Source: Pseudomonas oryzihabitans (lineage in GTDB: Bacteria; Pseudomonadota; Gammaproteobacteria; Pseudomonadales; Pseudomonadaceae). From it: a DNA stretch of 64,000 nt. The translations under genes and the position numbers were made by a program. Where the stretch lies: positions 4,182,001 through 4,246,000 of the forward strand of contig NZ_CP021645.1 of assembly GCF_006384975.1 (NCBI RefSeq), read 5' to 3'. The notes beneath the pieces were generated by a model. That model searched no databases and was not told where the DNA came from. It was given only the letters and a program-made list of their open reading frames with translations. Shown one piece after another: positions 1-15,473 of this stretch; within the stretch, counting starts at the first letter, position 1, and the number at the start of each line of letters is the position of its first letter.

Positions 1-266
1 GCTATCAACCCAGCCCCCGCGCCTATTGCCCCGCGCCATCCGCGCCGTTGTACGCTGAAGGCGGTATCGTCCGCACGGTACGCGATCAGGGGCTCATCAA
101 CTGGCGAGGCCATCAGTGGCACGTGGGCAAGGCCTTCATCGGCGAACCCATGCTGATCCGTCCTGAGGGCGTGGACGGCCAGTACGACGTGCTCTGGCGG
201 ACCTGGCGCATCGCGTGCCTGAACTTACATACCCGGACGGCGACGACGGGACGTTCCGTTGCCTGA
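1..266 (+). mobile_element. IS481-type transposase, C-terminal end (partial)
   Basis: The frame is open from the window edge (codons from position 3) to a TGA at 264-266. The translated tail contains YQPSPR, then EGGIVRTV, a W-R-G-H turn, GKAFIGEP and a closing DVLWRTWRIACLNL. This is the pattern of the extreme C-terminus of IS481-family transposases (typically YxPSPR, then VRKV, GKAF and RIA), downstream of the rve/DDE core. The catalytic part lies outside the window, so activity cannot be judged. Just downstream (about 291-313) is CCACCATGTCTCCGGGCTAT, which resembles an IS481-type terminal sequence and may mark the right end of the element. The family call rests on motif memory, not a search. 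Confidence 0.65.
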
Positions 267-639
267 CACCTGTCCACCTTGTCCTCGAACAGGTGTCCAC
301 CATGTCTCCGGGCTATACAGGGGGGAAAGGGGGCTAGGAGCGGTGCACCTGGCGGCTTAGGTGTAGCCGGTCAGGAAAGGTGCCGTTTGGAGCCTGTCAA
401 AGAGCAAGAGCAGCAACAGCACGGCTGCGCCGGGCTGTTGTGGCCATGGCGGTCCGCCGATGCGGCCGCTCCTACAAAGCGTCTCGGCGTAGGAGCGGCC
501 CACGGCCGCGATCGGATACGTAGGTTGGGCTGAGCTGTGAAGCCCAATATCCGAGCGCTATGCGTGGGTGCAGAGCTTTGGGAGAGTCCGGATGTTGGGC
601 TTCGCTGTGCTCAGCCCAACCTACCGAGACGAAAACATG
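267..639. other. Non-coding region with palindromic repeats
   Basis: I see no convincing gene here. The stretch holds the probable right end of the IS481-type element (about 291-313), a 7-bp-arm hairpin (414-420/434-440), a perfect 12-bp-arm hairpin (464-475/489-500) and a larger REP-like inverted repeat with perfect 14-bp outer arms (520-533/611-624). Short open frames across it have no recognisable motif and follow the repeats. Confidence 0.6.
442..624. repeat. Composite REP-like repeat, copy 1
   Basis: The unit begins with GGCCATGGCGGTCCGCCG (442-459) leading into GGCCGCTCC, has a hairpin at 464-500, and then an imperfect long inverted repeat with GTAGGTTGGGCTGA (520-533) and TCAGCCCAACCTAC (611-624) as perfect outer arms. 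The same two modules in the same order occur at 36949-37070; the first 31 bp differ at one position. Intergenic position and palindromy suggest a REP/bacterial interspersed element. Confidence 0.65.
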
Positions 640-703
640 AAAAAGCCCGGCATTGGCCGTAATGCTGTTCACTTAAGCATTTGAGGTTTGACGGGAGTCC
701 TTC

Positions 704-739
704 AAAAAATCGCTGCCTGGAGGCTGGCAGCGATTTTTT
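704..739. terminator. Bidirectional intrinsic terminator
   Basis: A perfect 14-bp stem (AAAAAATCGCTGCC with GGCAGCGATTTTTT) closes an 8-nt loop and has A/T runs on both sides, so it can terminate on either strand. It lies inside the 640-884 inverted-repeat element. Confidence 0.8.
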
Positions 740-810
740 GTATGGTTTTGGGCAATGAGGGGGGGCTCCGACGCCTAAATCACCCCGCACAGGATAGAAA
801 TCAGGCCACG

Positions 811-846
811 AAAAACGCCACGGCTCTCATGGAGTCCGTGGCGTTT
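811..846 (-). terminator. Probable uvrA terminator
   Basis: An 11-bp stem (813-823 with 836-846) closes a 12-nt loop. Read on the minus strand it is followed by a T run (815-811). It is about 60 bp past the uvrA stop codon. Confidence 0.75.
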
Positions 847-906
847 CTTAAGTAAACAGCATTACGGCATTGGCCGGGCTTTTTGCGTTCTGGTAGGTAG
901 TCGGGA

Positions 907-3741
<2,835 letters not shown>

Positions 3742-4010
3742 GTAGACTTCTGCCTCGTTTTGGCGACGCTTCAATAGGAAAGAGGTCTCGTCTCAGGCTG
3801 CGGCTATCTGCCGCGCCTGTGAGAGAGGGGTCAAGACTGGTAAAATTGCTGGCCCGACAGCGGTTATCGGGCGTTCGTGGTCCTGGCGGTCGGGAATGTT
3901 CGGACGAGCGCTCGGCTATCTTCACCGCTTCCTCCCTAAATGGTCATTGTCACGACTGTTTTAAAGCTGTGTGGCGACACAAAAACCTGTCGCCGACGAG
4001 AGGATTATCA

Positions 4011-5399
4011 ATGCTCGACAAGCGCAGCGAAGCCATGAACGGCGTTGAACGCCGTGCCGCCCTGGGGCTGGCCCTGGTCTTCGCCTTTCGTATGCTCGGT
4101 ATGTTCATGGTGCTCCCGGTCCTGGCTACCTATGGTCAGGAGCTGGCGGATGCCACTCCGGCACTCATCGGCCTCGCCATCGGTGCCTATGGTTTGACCC
4201 AAGCGGTCTTGCAAATTCCCCTGGGGACGTTGTCCGATCGCATCGGTCGGCGCCCCATCATCATAGGTGGACTGCTGGTGTTCGCCCTTGGTGCCGCCAT
4301 CGCCGCCAATGCCCACTCCATCTGGGGGGTGATCGCCGGTCGTATCGTACAGGGTGGCGGAGCCATCTCCGCGGCCATCATGGCGCTGCTGTCGGACCTG
4401 ACGCGTGAGCAGCACAGGACCAAGGCTATGGCGACCATCGGCATGAGCATCGGGGTGTCCTTCGCCGTGGCGATGGTGGCCGGACCGCTGCTGACCCGTG
4501 CCTATGGCCTATCCGGACTGTTCTGGGCGACCTGCGGCCTGGCCCTGGTCGGCCTGGTTATAGTGCTGTTCCTGGTTCCGCGCCATACGTCCCCCTTCTC
4601 TCATCGGGAGTCGAACCTGGCGCGCCAAGCGCTCGGAGCGACCCTGCGCAACCGCGATCTGCTACGGCTGGACTTCGGTATCCTGTCGCTGCACGCCGTG
4701 CTGATGGCCAGTTTCGTGGTCCTGCCGCTGGCATTGGCCGGAAACGCCGGCTTGCCCAAGGAAGAGCACTGGTGGGTCTATCTCACGGCGCTGGTGGTCG
4801 GCTTTTTCGCCATGGTTCCCTTCATCATCTATGGTGAAAAGAAGCGACGCATGAAGCGGGTGCTGGTAGGGGCCATCAGCGTGCTGGTGCTGTGCGAGCT
4901 GTACTTCTTTTTCTTCAGCAGCAGCCTCGTGGCCTTGGTCATCGGCATCGTGATCTTCTTCACCGCCTTCAATTTGCTGGAAGCCTCGCTGCCTTCGCTG
5001 GTAAGCAAGGTGGCGCCGGCAGGTGGCAAGGGCACCGCCATGGGGATCTATTCCACCAGTCAGTTCCTTGGCTCCGCATTGGGCGGTATCCTGGGCGGCT
5101 GGCTGTTCCAGCATGGTGGCCTGTCCACTGTCTTCCTGGGGTGTGCTGCGCTTTGCCTGGGGTGGGCGGTGATTGCTGGTACGATGCGTGAACCGCCCTA
5201 TGTCACCAGCCTGCGATTGCCGGTCACGCCCGCGCTAGTCAACGACCAGGGACTGGTCGAACGCCTGTTGGCCCTGGCCGGAGTGACCGATGCGGTGGTG
5301 GTGGCGGAAGAGCAAGCCGTCTATATCAAGATCGATACTAAAATCGTCGATCGAGCGCAACTGGAGCGACTGGTAAGCCAAACGCCAGTCGCCGCTTGA
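4011..5399 (+). CDS. MFS transporter, YajR-like
   Basis: A 462-aa major facilitator with about 12 hydrophobic segments in the inner membrane. The cytoplasmic loop-2 signature is visible as [16 protein letters not shown]. The last 65 or so residues ([18 protein letters not shown] onward) form a small soluble domain like the C-terminal YAM domain of E. coli YajR, which suggests that subgroup. The substrate is unknown. The start ATG at 4011 has GAGAGG just upstream; the longer open frame to 3819 lacks membrane or family character. It sits between uvrA and ssb, as in P. aeruginosa. Confidence 0.85.
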   Translation: MLDKRSEAMNGVERRAALGLALVFAFRMLGMFMVLPVLATYGQELADATPALIGLAIGAYGLTQAVLQIPLGTLSDRIGRRPIIIGGLLVFALGAAIAANAHSIWGVIAGRIVQGGGAISAAIMALLSDLTREQHRTKAMATIGMSIGVSFAVAMVAGPLLTRAYGLSGLFWATCGLALVGLVIVLFLVPRHTSPFSHRESNLARQALGATLRNRDLLRLDFGILSLHAVLMASFVVLPLALAGNAGLPKEEHWWVYLTALVVGFFAMVPFIIYGEKKRRMKRVLVGAISVLVLCELYFFFFSSSLVALVIGIVIFFTAFNLLEASLPSLVSKVAPAGGKGTAMGIYSTSQFLGSALGGILGGWLFQHGGLSTVFLGCAALCLGWAVIAGTMREPPYVTSLRLPVTPALVNDQGLVERLLALAGVTDAVVVAEEQAVYIKIDTKIVDRAQLERLVSQTPVAA

Positions 5400-5424
5400 T
5401 CGCCAGTCTCATCAGGAGATTCAT

Positions 5425-5967
5425 ATGGCCCGTGGCGTCAACAAAGTCATCCTCGTCGGCAATGCCGGCGCCGATCCCGAAACCCGTTACATGCCCAATG
5501 GCAATGCGGTGACCAACGTCACCCTCGCCACCAGTGAGAGCTGGAAGGACAAGCAGACTGGCCAGCAGCAGGACCGTACCGAATGGCACCGCGTGGTGTT
5601 CTTTGGCCGCCTGGCCGAGATCGCGGGCGAGTACATCCGCAAGGGTTCCCAGGTCTACGTCGAGGGCTCGTTGCGTACGCGCAAGTGGCAGGGGCAGGAC
5701 GGTCAGGATCGTTACACAACCGAAATCGTGGTCGACATCAACGGCAACATGCAGCTACTGGGCGGCCGGGGTGGCAATGCCGGTGGCAACGATGAATACA
5801 ACCAGAGCGCACCAGCGCCCCAGCAGCGTGCGCCCCGTCCGCAGCAATCGGCGCCGCAGTACGACAATGGCGGCAGCAACAATAGTCGTCCCCAGCAGCA
5901 GCCCAAGCCGCAACAGCAGCCGGCGCAGCAGGACTACGACAGCTTCGACGACGACATCCCGTTCTAA
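5425..5967 (+). CDS. ssb: Single-stranded DNA-binding protein
   Basis: SSB coats single-stranded DNA during replication, repair and recombination and recruits partners through its acidic tail. The 180-aa product has an OB fold over residues 1-110 ([11 protein letters not shown] start, then [12 protein letters not shown]) and a Gln/Pro/Asn-rich linker. It ends in the canonical tip DDDIPF. A GGAG-type site precedes the ATG. It follows the MFS gene by 25 bp and ends at a bidirectional terminator shared with ssrA. Confidence 0.97.
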   Translation: MARGVNKVILVGNAGADPETRYMPNGNAVTNVTLATSESWKDKQTGQQQDRTEWHRVVFFGRLAEIAGEYIRKGSQVYVEGSLRTRKWQGQDGQDRYTTEIVVDINGNMQLLGGRGGNAGGNDEYNQSAPAPQQRAPRPQQSAPQYDNGGSNNSRPQQQPKPQQQPAQQDYDSFDDDIPF

Positions 5968-5991
5968 GGGGCTCGATCGCCGGACAAAGAA

Positions 5992-6022
5992 AAAGGGCAG
6001 CCAGTGGCTGCCCTTTCTTTTT
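5992..6022. terminator. Terminator between convergent ssb and ssrA
   Basis: The 11-bp stem (5992-6002 with 6006-6016, AAAGGGCAGCC arm) is followed by CTTTTT on the plus strand and preceded by A-rich sequence, so it can serve ssb and, in the other direction, ssrA. Confidence 0.85.
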
Positions 6023-6374
6023 GGTGGAGGCGGGGGGATTTGAACCCCCGTCCGCCAGCTCTCCGCTATCGGTTCTACATGCTTAGCCCTGTCTACTGAG
6101 TTAACCCATTGCGGCCCGACGGGCAGGGTGCTTTGGGCGAGCTGTATAAGTTTTAGCCGTTACGTCTACAGCGAACTTGGCGGCGATCCTGTTCTATCTG
6201 ACAGTCGTTTCGGGTTTACAGGCATCCCCTAGCGACTGCTAGCCGCATTAAGCAGCTAGAGCGTAGTTGTCGTCGTTGGCAACTATAAGTTTGCAGCAGC
6301 GAATTTACGAGTTCTGCTACCAGCTCGGCATGCCCCTCAAGTTTCGTTACCGGCGTCGAATCCTAATCGCCCCC
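6022..6374 (-). ncRNA. ssrA: Transfer-messenger RNA (tmRNA)
   Basis: tmRNA rescues stalled ribosomes with SmpB by adding a degradation tag. On the minus strand the RNA starts GGGGGCGATTAGGATTCGAC and ends with a tRNA-like arm GGGGGTTCAAATCCCCC, CGCCTCC, A, CCA. The 5' GGGGGCG pairs with CGCCTCC to make the acceptor stem. The tag reading frame at 6280-6248 translates to ANDDNYALAA followed by TAA, the tag known from Pseudomonas. The length is 353 nt. It lies immediately downstream of its partner gene smpB. Confidence 0.97.
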
Positions 6375-6392
6375 AAAACTTGCTGGTCGTTC

Positions 6393-6421
6393 ACTATAGA
6401 AACTCCGGCCGCCCTACGCAA
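6393..6421 (-). promoter_or_regulatory. Probable ssrA sigma-70 promoter
   Basis: On the minus strand TTGCGT (6421-6416) and TATAGT (6398-6393) are separated by 17 nt, close to the -35/-10 consensus. The -10 box ends 18 nt before the mature tmRNA 5' end, which leaves a short leader for RNase P removal. Confidence 0.55.
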
Positions 6422-6456
6422 GTCATTGTCGACGAAACGTTTTTCGGCGGCTTCGA

Positions 6457-6933
6457 TTACTTGGCATCCTTGCGGATGGCGCGCTGGATCTCACGATCGG
6501 AGTCGCGCTCGCGCTCGGTGGCGCGCTTGTCGAATTCCTTCTTGCCCTTGGCCAAAGCGATCTCGCACTTGACCAGATGCCTCTTCCAATAGAGCGACAG
6601 GGCCACGCAGGCATAACCCTTCTGCTGCACGGAGCCGAACAGCTTGCCCAGCTCGCGCTTGTTCAGCAGCAACTTGCGAGTCCGCGTCGGGTCGGCGATG
6701 ACATGGGTACTGGCGGTCTGCAGCGGGGTGATGTGGCTGCCAAGCAGCCAGGCTTCACCGTCCTTGAGCAGCACGTAGCTGTCGGTCAGCTGCGCCTTGC
6801 CGGCTCTCAGGCTCTTGACCTCCCAACCTGCCAGGGAAACACCGGCTTCGAAACGGGTGTCGATGAAATATTCGTGTAGCGCTTTTTTATTCTGCGCGAT
6901 GCTGCCGGGGGAGACTTTCTTTTGCTTGGCCAT
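6457..6933 (-). CDS. smpB: SsrA-binding protein SmpB
   Basis: SmpB binds the tRNA-like part of tmRNA and occupies the decoding centre of stalled ribosomes. The 158-aa product starts [18 protein letters not shown], contains the family core [19 protein letters not shown] and ends in a basic, charged tail (KKEFDKR onward) that enters the mRNA channel. The ATG at 6933 is the normal family start; an upstream in-frame codon at 6993 would add 20 non-conserved residues. It is divergent from ratA. Confidence 0.97.
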   Translation of the reverse strand: MAKQKKVSPGSIAQNKKALHEYFIDTRFEAGVSLAGWEVKSLRAGKAQLTDSYVLLKDGEAWLLGSHITPLQTASTHVIADPTRTRKLLLNKRELGKLFGSVQQKGYACVALSLYWKRHLVKCEIALAKGKKEFDKRATERERDSDREIQRAIRKDAK

Positions 6934-7106
6934 GATTCCAGGGTACAGCGTGTCAGGGGAAATGTCGCCACGCGCTTGAGCGGGTATGAGCAAACACGGA
7001 CAATACCGCGGCTTTGGGCTACGGCAGGCTGGTGCGGGAGTAAAATGCGTGCGCCGCCCTCGAATTCAAGGTCCGACACCGATATTCGCTATTCTACGAG
7101 GTTACG

Positions 7107-7541
7107 ATGACCACGCACATCCAACGTTCGGCGTTGCTGCCCTATCCTGCTTCGGCGCTCTATGCGCTGGTCAATGACGTGGCCCGCTATCCGGAATTCC
7201 TGCCGTGGTGCTCGTCCGCGCAGATCCTGGAGCAGGATGAAGGGCAGATGCGTGCCGGTTTGACCGTGGCCAAGGGCGGCCTCAGCCAGCAGTTCGTGAC
7301 CCGTAATACCCTGGTGCCGAACGAGTCCGTCACCATGGACCTGGAAAAGGGGCCCTTCAAGCAATTGCATGGCGTCTGGTCCTTCAAGGCGCTCGGTGAC
7401 AAGGCCTGCAAGATCTCGCTGGATCTCTCTTTCGAATACGAGGGTGCCATCGTCCGGGCTACTCTGGGCCCGCTATTCAATCAGGCCGCCAATACCATGG
7501 TGGATGCTTTCTGTCAGCGTGCCCGAGCCCTGTATGGCTGA
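7107..7541 (+). CDS. ratA: Ribosome-associated toxin RatA / START-domain protein
   Basis: This 144-aa product is a single-domain polyketide-cyclase/START-like protein (coenzyme Q-binding family, Coq10/RatA). Motifs include ALYALVNDVARYPEFLPWC near the N-terminus and a C-terminal amphipathic helix. E. coli RatA was reported to block 70S formation, while Coq10 relatives act in ubiquinone function; which applies here is not decidable. Its stop overlaps the rnfH start by 8 nt, so the two are translationally linked, as commonly seen near smpB. Confidence 0.9.
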   Translation: MTTHIQRSALLPYPASALYALVNDVARYPEFLPWCSSAQILEQDEGQMRAGLTVAKGGLSQQFVTRNTLVPNESVTMDLEKGPFKQLHGVWSFKALGDKACKISLDLSFEYEGAIVRATLGPLFNQAANTMVDAFCQRARALYG

Positions 7542-7839
7542 CAGCCTCACCATCGAAGTGGCATTGGCGCTGCCGGAGCGGCAATGGCTGCTGAGCCTGC
7601 AGCTGAGTGAGGGCGCCACTGCCGAGCAGGCGGTGTTGCGTTCGGGGCTGCTCGAGCACCTGACGCCTACGCAGCGTGAGAACTATCAGGTCGGCATATT
7701 CGGCAAGCTGGTCGCCAAGCCGGCTGAGCGCAAGCTGGCGCAAGGGGATCGTGTGGAGATCTACCGGCCGCTGCTCGCGGATCCCAAGGAAAGTCGCAAG
7801 CGGCGCGCAGAAAAGGCCAGGCTGAAGGCTGGCCTCTAG
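7534..7839 (+). CDS. rnfH: RnfH family ubiquitin-fold protein
   Basis: A 101-aa protein of the UPF0125/RnfH family, predicted to adopt a beta-grasp (ubiquitin-like) fold. It starts MADSLTIEVALALPERQW and carries the family segment GDRVEIYRPLLADPKESRK near the C-terminus. The ATG at 7534 lies inside the end of ratA (8-nt overlap). The function is not established in the family. The tail is strongly basic. Confidence 0.9.
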   Translation: MADSLTIEVALALPERQWLLSLQLSEGATAEQAVLRSGLLEHLTPTQRENYQVGIFGKLVAKPAERKLAQGDRVEIYRPLLADPKESRKRRAEKARLKAGL

Positions 7840-7846
7840 TCGAGGG

Positions 7847-8383
7847 TCACTGGGCGTCGGTGCGAATGCGCTCGGGAGTCGGCACGGCTGCCGGGCGAGC
7901 ACTGTCGATCTCTTTTTGGATGGTGTCTTCGGTCGAGCCGGGAGCAGCCGAGGTCTCGGGAGCAGCGGTAGGTGCAGCGGGCTCGGCGGGAGCGGCGGTT
8001 TCCACGCTGGTACCGCTGTCGGTACCCATGATCCGCTGTTCACGGCTGGCGCCCGGCATGAAGTCGCCGGAGAGTCCACTCAACTGGTTGTTGCCGTTGA
8101 ACACCAGGCTGACACGCTCCTGCTTACGCTGGCCACCAGCCGCCTGCATGCTATAGAGGTAATCCCAGCGATTGGGATGGAAGGTGTCTTGGATCAGCGG
8201 CGTACCCATGATAAACCGGACTTGCTGTCGGGTCATTCCGGGGCGCAACTGGTCTATCATGTCTTGGGTGACGACGTTGCCCTGTTGGATGTCGATCTTG
8301 TAAACCCCCGGCAGAGAGCAGCCGGCGAGCATGGCTAGGCTGATCAGAGAGAGCCCGGTCAGCGTTTGCTTGAGGTTTTGCAT
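7847..8383 (-). CDS. bamE: Outer membrane assembly lipoprotein BamE (OmlA/SmpA)
   Basis: BamE is a lipoprotein subunit of the BAM complex, which inserts beta-barrel proteins into the outer membrane. The 178-aa product has a lipoprotein signal peptide ending LAGC, with the lipidated Cys near residue 22. The SmpA/OmlA domain follows ([18 protein letters not shown], then [10 protein letters not shown] and WDYLYS). The last 70 or so residues are an Ala/Pro/Thr-rich low-complexity extension not needed for the fold. The ATG at 8383 gives the signal peptide directly. It is divergent from fur over 94 bp, as in other pseudomonads. Confidence 0.95.
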   Translation of the reverse strand: MQNLKQTLTGLSLISLAMLAGCSLPGVYKIDIQQGNVVTQDMIDQLRPGMTRQQVRFIMGTPLIQDTFHPNRWDYLYSMQAAGGQRKQERVSLVFNGNNQLSGLSGDFMPGASREQRIMGTDSGTSVETAAPAEPAAPTAAPETSAAPGSTEDTIQKEIDSARPAAVPTPERIRTDAQ

Positions 8384-8477
8384 CGGTGGGAGACTTCCAC
8401 TATCTTGCTGGGCAACGAAGCCCCGATCATACCCGTATTCCCGAGAGCTGCGAAAGCACTCGGCACCGAGAAAGAGC

Positions 8478-8882
8478 ATGGTAGAGAACAACGAACTCCG
8501 CAAAGTGGGTCTGAAAGTGACCCTGCCGCGCGTCAAGATATTGCAGATGCTGGACACTGCAGAGCAACGCCACATGAGCGCTGAAGACGTTTACAAGGCG
8601 CTGATGGAGGCCGGCGAAGACGTGGGTCTGGCGACGGTCTACCGTGTCCTCACGCAGTTCGAGGCCGCTGGTCTGGTGGTGCGCCACAATTTCGATGGTG
8701 GCCACGCCGTGTTCGAGCTGGCTGATACCGGGCACCACGATCACATGGTGGACGTGGATACCGGCGAAGTCATCGAGTTCACCGACGCGTCCATCGAGAA
8801 GCGTCAGCGTGAGATCGTCGAAGAGCACGGTTTCGAGCTGGTCGACCACAACCTGGTGCTGTACATCCGCCAGCGCAAGTGA
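8478..8882 (+). CDS. fur: Ferric uptake regulator Fur
   Basis: Fur is the iron-responsive repressor of siderophore and iron-uptake genes. The 134-aa product (usual Pseudomonas length) has an N-terminal winged helix ([27 protein letters not shown] recognition helix) and a C-terminal dimer/metal domain with the HHDHM motif at 86-90. The ATG at 8478 is preceded by GAGAAAGAG. A perfect 20-bp hairpin terminator follows the gene. Confidence 0.98.
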   Translation: MVENNELRKVGLKVTLPRVKILQMLDTAEQRHMSAEDVYKALMEAGEDVGLATVYRVLTQFEAAGLVVRHNFDGGHAVFELADTGHHDHMVDVDTGEVIEFTDASIEKRQREIVEEHGFELVDHNLVLYIRQRK

Positions 8883-8886
8883 AGAT

Positions 8887-8932
8887 CCAGACATGAAAAA
8901 GGCGACCTCTGAGTCGCCTTTTTCATGTCTGG
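8887..8932. terminator. Bidirectional terminator between fur and recN
   Basis: A perfect 20-bp stem (8887-8906 with 8913-8932) around a 6-nt loop contains AAAAAGGCGAC/GTCGCCTTTTT, so it terminates both convergent genes. Confidence 0.9.
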
Positions 8933-8944
8933 TGGCTGCCTGGG

Positions 8945-10612
8945 TTAGCGGCTGACCACCAGCTTGCGAGCGTGGGCCAGGGATTCGCGGGTCAGGTCGA
9001 CACCACCCAGCATGCGCGCCACCTCTTCCACGCGCCGTGCGCGGTCGAGTTTGGCCACGGCGGTGCGCGTCTCGTCGGTGCCGCGTTCCTTGTGCACGAA
9101 CAGGTGCTGATGCCCTTGGGCGGCGACTTGGGGCAGGTGGGTCACCGTCAGTACCTGACCCCGCTCGCCCAGTTGCCGCAGCAACTGACCGACGACCTCG
9201 GCGGTCGGGCCGCCGATACCGACGTCCACTTCGTCGAAGACCAGCGTGGGCGTGCGTGAGGTCTGGGCGGTGATGACCTGGATCGCCAGGCTGATGCGCG
9301 ACAGCTCACCGCCGGACGCCACCTTGGCCAGCGGGCGCAACGGTTGCCCGGGGTTGGCACTGACGCGGAATTCGATGCCTTCGTTGCCCAGCGGCTGAGG
9401 TTCACCAGAGGCGCCTGGGGTGAGGGTGATGCTGAAGCGACCCCCGGGCATACCCAGGCGCTGCATTTCGGTCTCTACCGCAGCAGCGAGCTCCGGAGCG
9501 CGCTGCTCACGCAGACGGCTCAGTTCACCAGCCTTTTCCTGATAGTGGCGCTCGAAGGCGGCCAGCTCTTCCTGCAGGCGTTCCAGGGCGACGTCGTCGG
9601 CATCCAGCGACTGCAATTCAGTGCGCAGTTGCTCATGCAGCTCCAGCAGTGCTTCGGGCTGGACGCGGTGCTTGCGGGCAAGACTATAGACGCTGTCCAG
9701 GCGCTCCTGCACAGCCTGTTGGCGCTCGGGGTCGGCTTCGAAATGGTCGACGAAGCGATTAAGTTCATTCATCGCCTCCTCGATCTGGATCTGGGCGGAG
9801 GCCAGTAGGTTGCTGGCTTCTTCGATCTGCGCCGGGGGGCGGTCGAAGGCGGTCAGCCGAGCCATGCTGGCGTTGAGGGCGGACAGCGCATTGCCCTGCT
9901 CGTTTTCGGTACAGAGGTCCATGGCCTGGCGGCAGGCCAGCAGGATGTGCTCGGCACTCGCCAGGTCGCTCTGTTCCTGCTCCAACGCCTGAAGTTCGCC
10001 TTCGGCCAGGGCGAGATTGTCGAGTTCTTCGAGTTGGTAGCTCAGCAGCTGGTGGCGGGCGCGCTGTTCGTCGCCATTTCGGGTCAGGCGCTCCAGGGTC
10101 TGGCGCACCTGCCGCCAACGCTGCGCGGCGAGTTGGACCTGACGGACCAGCTCGCCGGCGCCGGCGTATTCGTCCAGCAGCCGGCGATGGGTGTCGAGGC
10201 CCAGTAGCGACTGGTGTTCGTGCTGACTATGGATGTCGATCAGCAGGCCACCCAGGGTCTTGAGATCGGCCAGCGGGCAGGGCGAACCGTTGATATAGCC
10301 GCGCGAGCGCCCTTCGCGGGTGATGACGCGGCGCAGCAGGCAGGGGCCGTCCTGCTCCAGGTCGCGCTCGGCGAGCCACTGGCGCGCTTCGGGGATATCG
10401 GTGGTGTCGAAGCTGGCCAGGACATCGGCCTTGTCGGCGCCGGGTCTGACCGCATCGCTGTCGGCGCGATCGCCCAGGGTGAGGCCGAGGGCGTCGAGCA
10501 TGATGGACTTGCCGGCGCCGGTTTCGCCGGTGATCACGGTCATGCCGCGCTCGAGGTCGAGGTCGAGGTGTTCGACAATGGCGTAGTTGCGGACGGACAG
10601 GTGCACCAGCAT
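8945..10612 (-). CDS. recN: DNA repair protein RecN
   Basis: RecN is an SMC-like ATPase that holds DNA ends together during recombinational double-strand break repair. The 555-aa product has Walker A GETGAGKS at residues 29-36, long central coiled-coil stretches, and the C-terminal ABC half with GGELSRISLAIQ and the Walker B LVFDEVDVGI. The ATG at 10612 gives the standard MLVHLSVRNYAIV start. A LexA box lies 25 bp upstream, so SOS induction is expected. It is divergent from grpE. Confidence 0.97.
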   Translation of the reverse strand: MLVHLSVRNYAIVEHLDLDLERGMTVITGETGAGKSIMLDALGLTLGDRADSDAVRPGADKADVLASFDTTDIPEARQWLAERDLEQDGPCLLRRVITREGRSRGYINGSPCPLADLKTLGGLLIDIHSQHEHQSLLGLDTHRRLLDEYAGAGELVRQVQLAAQRWRQVRQTLERLTRNGDEQRARHQLLSYQLEELDNLALAEGELQALEQEQSDLASAEHILLACRQAMDLCTENEQGNALSALNASMARLTAFDRPPAQIEEASNLLASAQIQIEEAMNELNRFVDHFEADPERQQAVQERLDSVYSLARKHRVQPEALLELHEQLRTELQSLDADDVALERLQEELAAFERHYQEKAGELSRLREQRAPELAAAVETEMQRLGMPGGRFSITLTPGASGEPQPLGNEGIEFRVSANPGQPLRPLAKVASGGELSRISLAIQVITAQTSRTPTLVFDEVDVGIGGPTAEVVGQLLRQLGERGQVLTVTHLPQVAAQGHQHLFVHKERGTDETRTAVAKLDRARRVEEVARMLGGVDLTRESLAHARKLVVSR

Positions 10613-10636
10613 GCGACGATCTCCGAGGGCGATTTT

Positions 10637-10652
10637 CTGGTTGTTTATACAG
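10637..10652 (-). promoter_or_regulatory. LexA (SOS) box upstream of recN
   Basis: On the minus strand the 16-mer is CTGTATAAACAACCAG, which has the invariant CTG-N10-CAG ends and an AT-rich left half like the gammaproteobacterial LexA consensus. It sits 25 bp upstream of the recN start codon, a normal operator position. Confidence 0.8.
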
Positions 10653-10683
10653 TGCCTCTCGAGCACTGGCAATCCATACAGCT

Positions 10684-10711
10684 CTTGAAGCGTCGGCCGG
10701 TGGCCCCATAT
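10684..10711 (+). promoter_or_regulatory. Heat-shock (sigma-32/RpoH) promoter of grpE
   Basis: CTTGAAG (10684-10690), a 13-nt spacer and CCCCATAT (10704-10711) match the RpoH consensus CTTGAAA-N11-16-CCCCATNT with one deviation. It lies 69 bp upstream of the grpE start. Confidence 0.88.
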
Positions 10712-10779
10712 AGGCGCCATCGATCAAGGCGTCGTCCATTAGAGGGCGCGCCTACCGACATTATCTACAGGAGGACCCC

Positions 10780-11346
10780 ATGGCCGACGAACAGAACTCC
10801 CAGACCCCCGAGCACGAGGCCGCGGCCCAGGGCGATGTCCAGCACGAAGACCTTACCGCGCGCGTCGCCACGCTCGAAGAGCAACTGGCCGCGGCCCAGG
10901 ACCAGTCGCTGCGCAGCGTTGCCGAACTGCAGAACGTGCGTCGCCGCGCCGAGCAGGATGTGGAGAAGGCACACAAGTTCGCCTTGGAAAAATTCGCCGG
11001 CGACCTGCTGCCGGTACTGGATAGCCTGGAGCGTGGCCTGGAACTGTCCAATGCCGCGGACGAAACCTTGAAGCCCATGCGCGAAGGCATGGAGCTGACC
11101 CTGAAGATGCTGCAGGACACCCTCAAGCGCTATCAGGTCGAGGCCGTCGATCCCCACGGCGTGCCCTTCAATCCCGAACATCACCAGGCCATGGCCATGG
11201 AAGAGAGCGCCACCGCCGAGCCGGGCAGCGTGCTCAAGGTGTTCCAGAAAGGCTATCTGCTCAACGGTCGCCTGCTGCGGCCGGCCATGGTGGTGGTCAG
11301 TAAGGCCCCCGCGGCACAGCAGCCGAGCATCGACGAAAAGGCTTGA
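10780..11346 (+). CDS. grpE: Nucleotide exchange factor GrpE
   Basis: GrpE releases ADP from DnaK and so drives the Hsp70 cycle. The 188-aa product has an acidic, disordered N-terminus, a long dimerisation coiled coil (about residues 25-85, with [20 protein letters not shown]) and a C-terminal beta domain (HHQAMAMEE, then [20 protein letters not shown]). AGGAGG precedes the ATG. It is first in the grpE-dnaK-dnaJ chaperone cluster, behind a sigma-32 promoter. Confidence 0.98.
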   Translation: MADEQNSQTPEHEAAAQGDVQHEDLTARVATLEEQLAAAQDQSLRSVAELQNVRRRAEQDVEKAHKFALEKFAGDLLPVLDSLERGLELSNAADETLKPMREGMELTLKMLQDTLKRYQVEAVDPHGVPFNPEHHQAMAMEESATAEPGSVLKVFQKGYLLNGRLLRPAMVVVSKAPAAQQPSIDEKA

Positions 11347-11369
11347 AATTCTTTCGCTCGGCCCCATTT
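11342..11369 (+). promoter_or_regulatory. Heat-shock (sigma-32/RpoH) promoter of dnaK
   Basis: CTTGAAA (11342-11348), a 13-nt spacer and CCCCATTT (11362-11369) are a full match to the RpoH consensus. The -35 element contains the TGA stop codon of grpE (11344-11346). The dnaK start is 71 bp downstream. Confidence 0.92.
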
Positions 11370-11439
11370 GGTAGGCAAGCGAACATCAAAGGCCCCCTGA
11401 GTGGGCCGCGCGGAATCTGAGATTTCTGGAGAAGATTAC

Positions 11440-13365
<1,926 letters not shown>

Positions 13366-13477
13366 GCCCTGTGCTTACCGCACCTGGCGGGCTCCGGCCC
13401 GTCGGTTCTGCCGCGCGGGAGCCTGCTCCCGCGTTGGCGTGTCTGGAGGGTGAGAAAATTTAAGGTGCAGAAAGTCT
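13366..13477 (+). promoter_or_regulatory. dnaK-dnaJ intergenic hairpin region
   Basis: An 8-bp stem CGCGGGAG/CTCCCGCG with a tight loop lies near 13414-13434, without a T run. It may dampen dnaJ expression relative to dnaK or stabilise the processed dnaK 3' end. No promoter is evident, so dnaJ is probably transcribed from the dnaK promoter. Confidence 0.4.

Positions 13478-15473
<1,996 letters not shown>

Larger units (their letters stand above)
640..884. repeat. MITE-like element with 38-bp terminal inverted repeats
   Basis: Positions 640-677 and 847-884 are inverted copies, 33 of 38 bases matching, both ending inward in CTTAAG and outward in AAAAAGCCCGGC. The 169-bp interior holds no gene, only two strong hairpins (704-739 and 811-846). 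No target-site duplication is evident. It could be a non-autonomous transposon relic or a chance stacking of terminators beside uvrA. Confidence 0.5.

Noticed and set aside
3742..4010. A LexA box for uvrA
   Set aside because: I looked for CTG-N10-CAG in the uvrA-MFS gap and found none, so SOS control of uvrA is not claimed.
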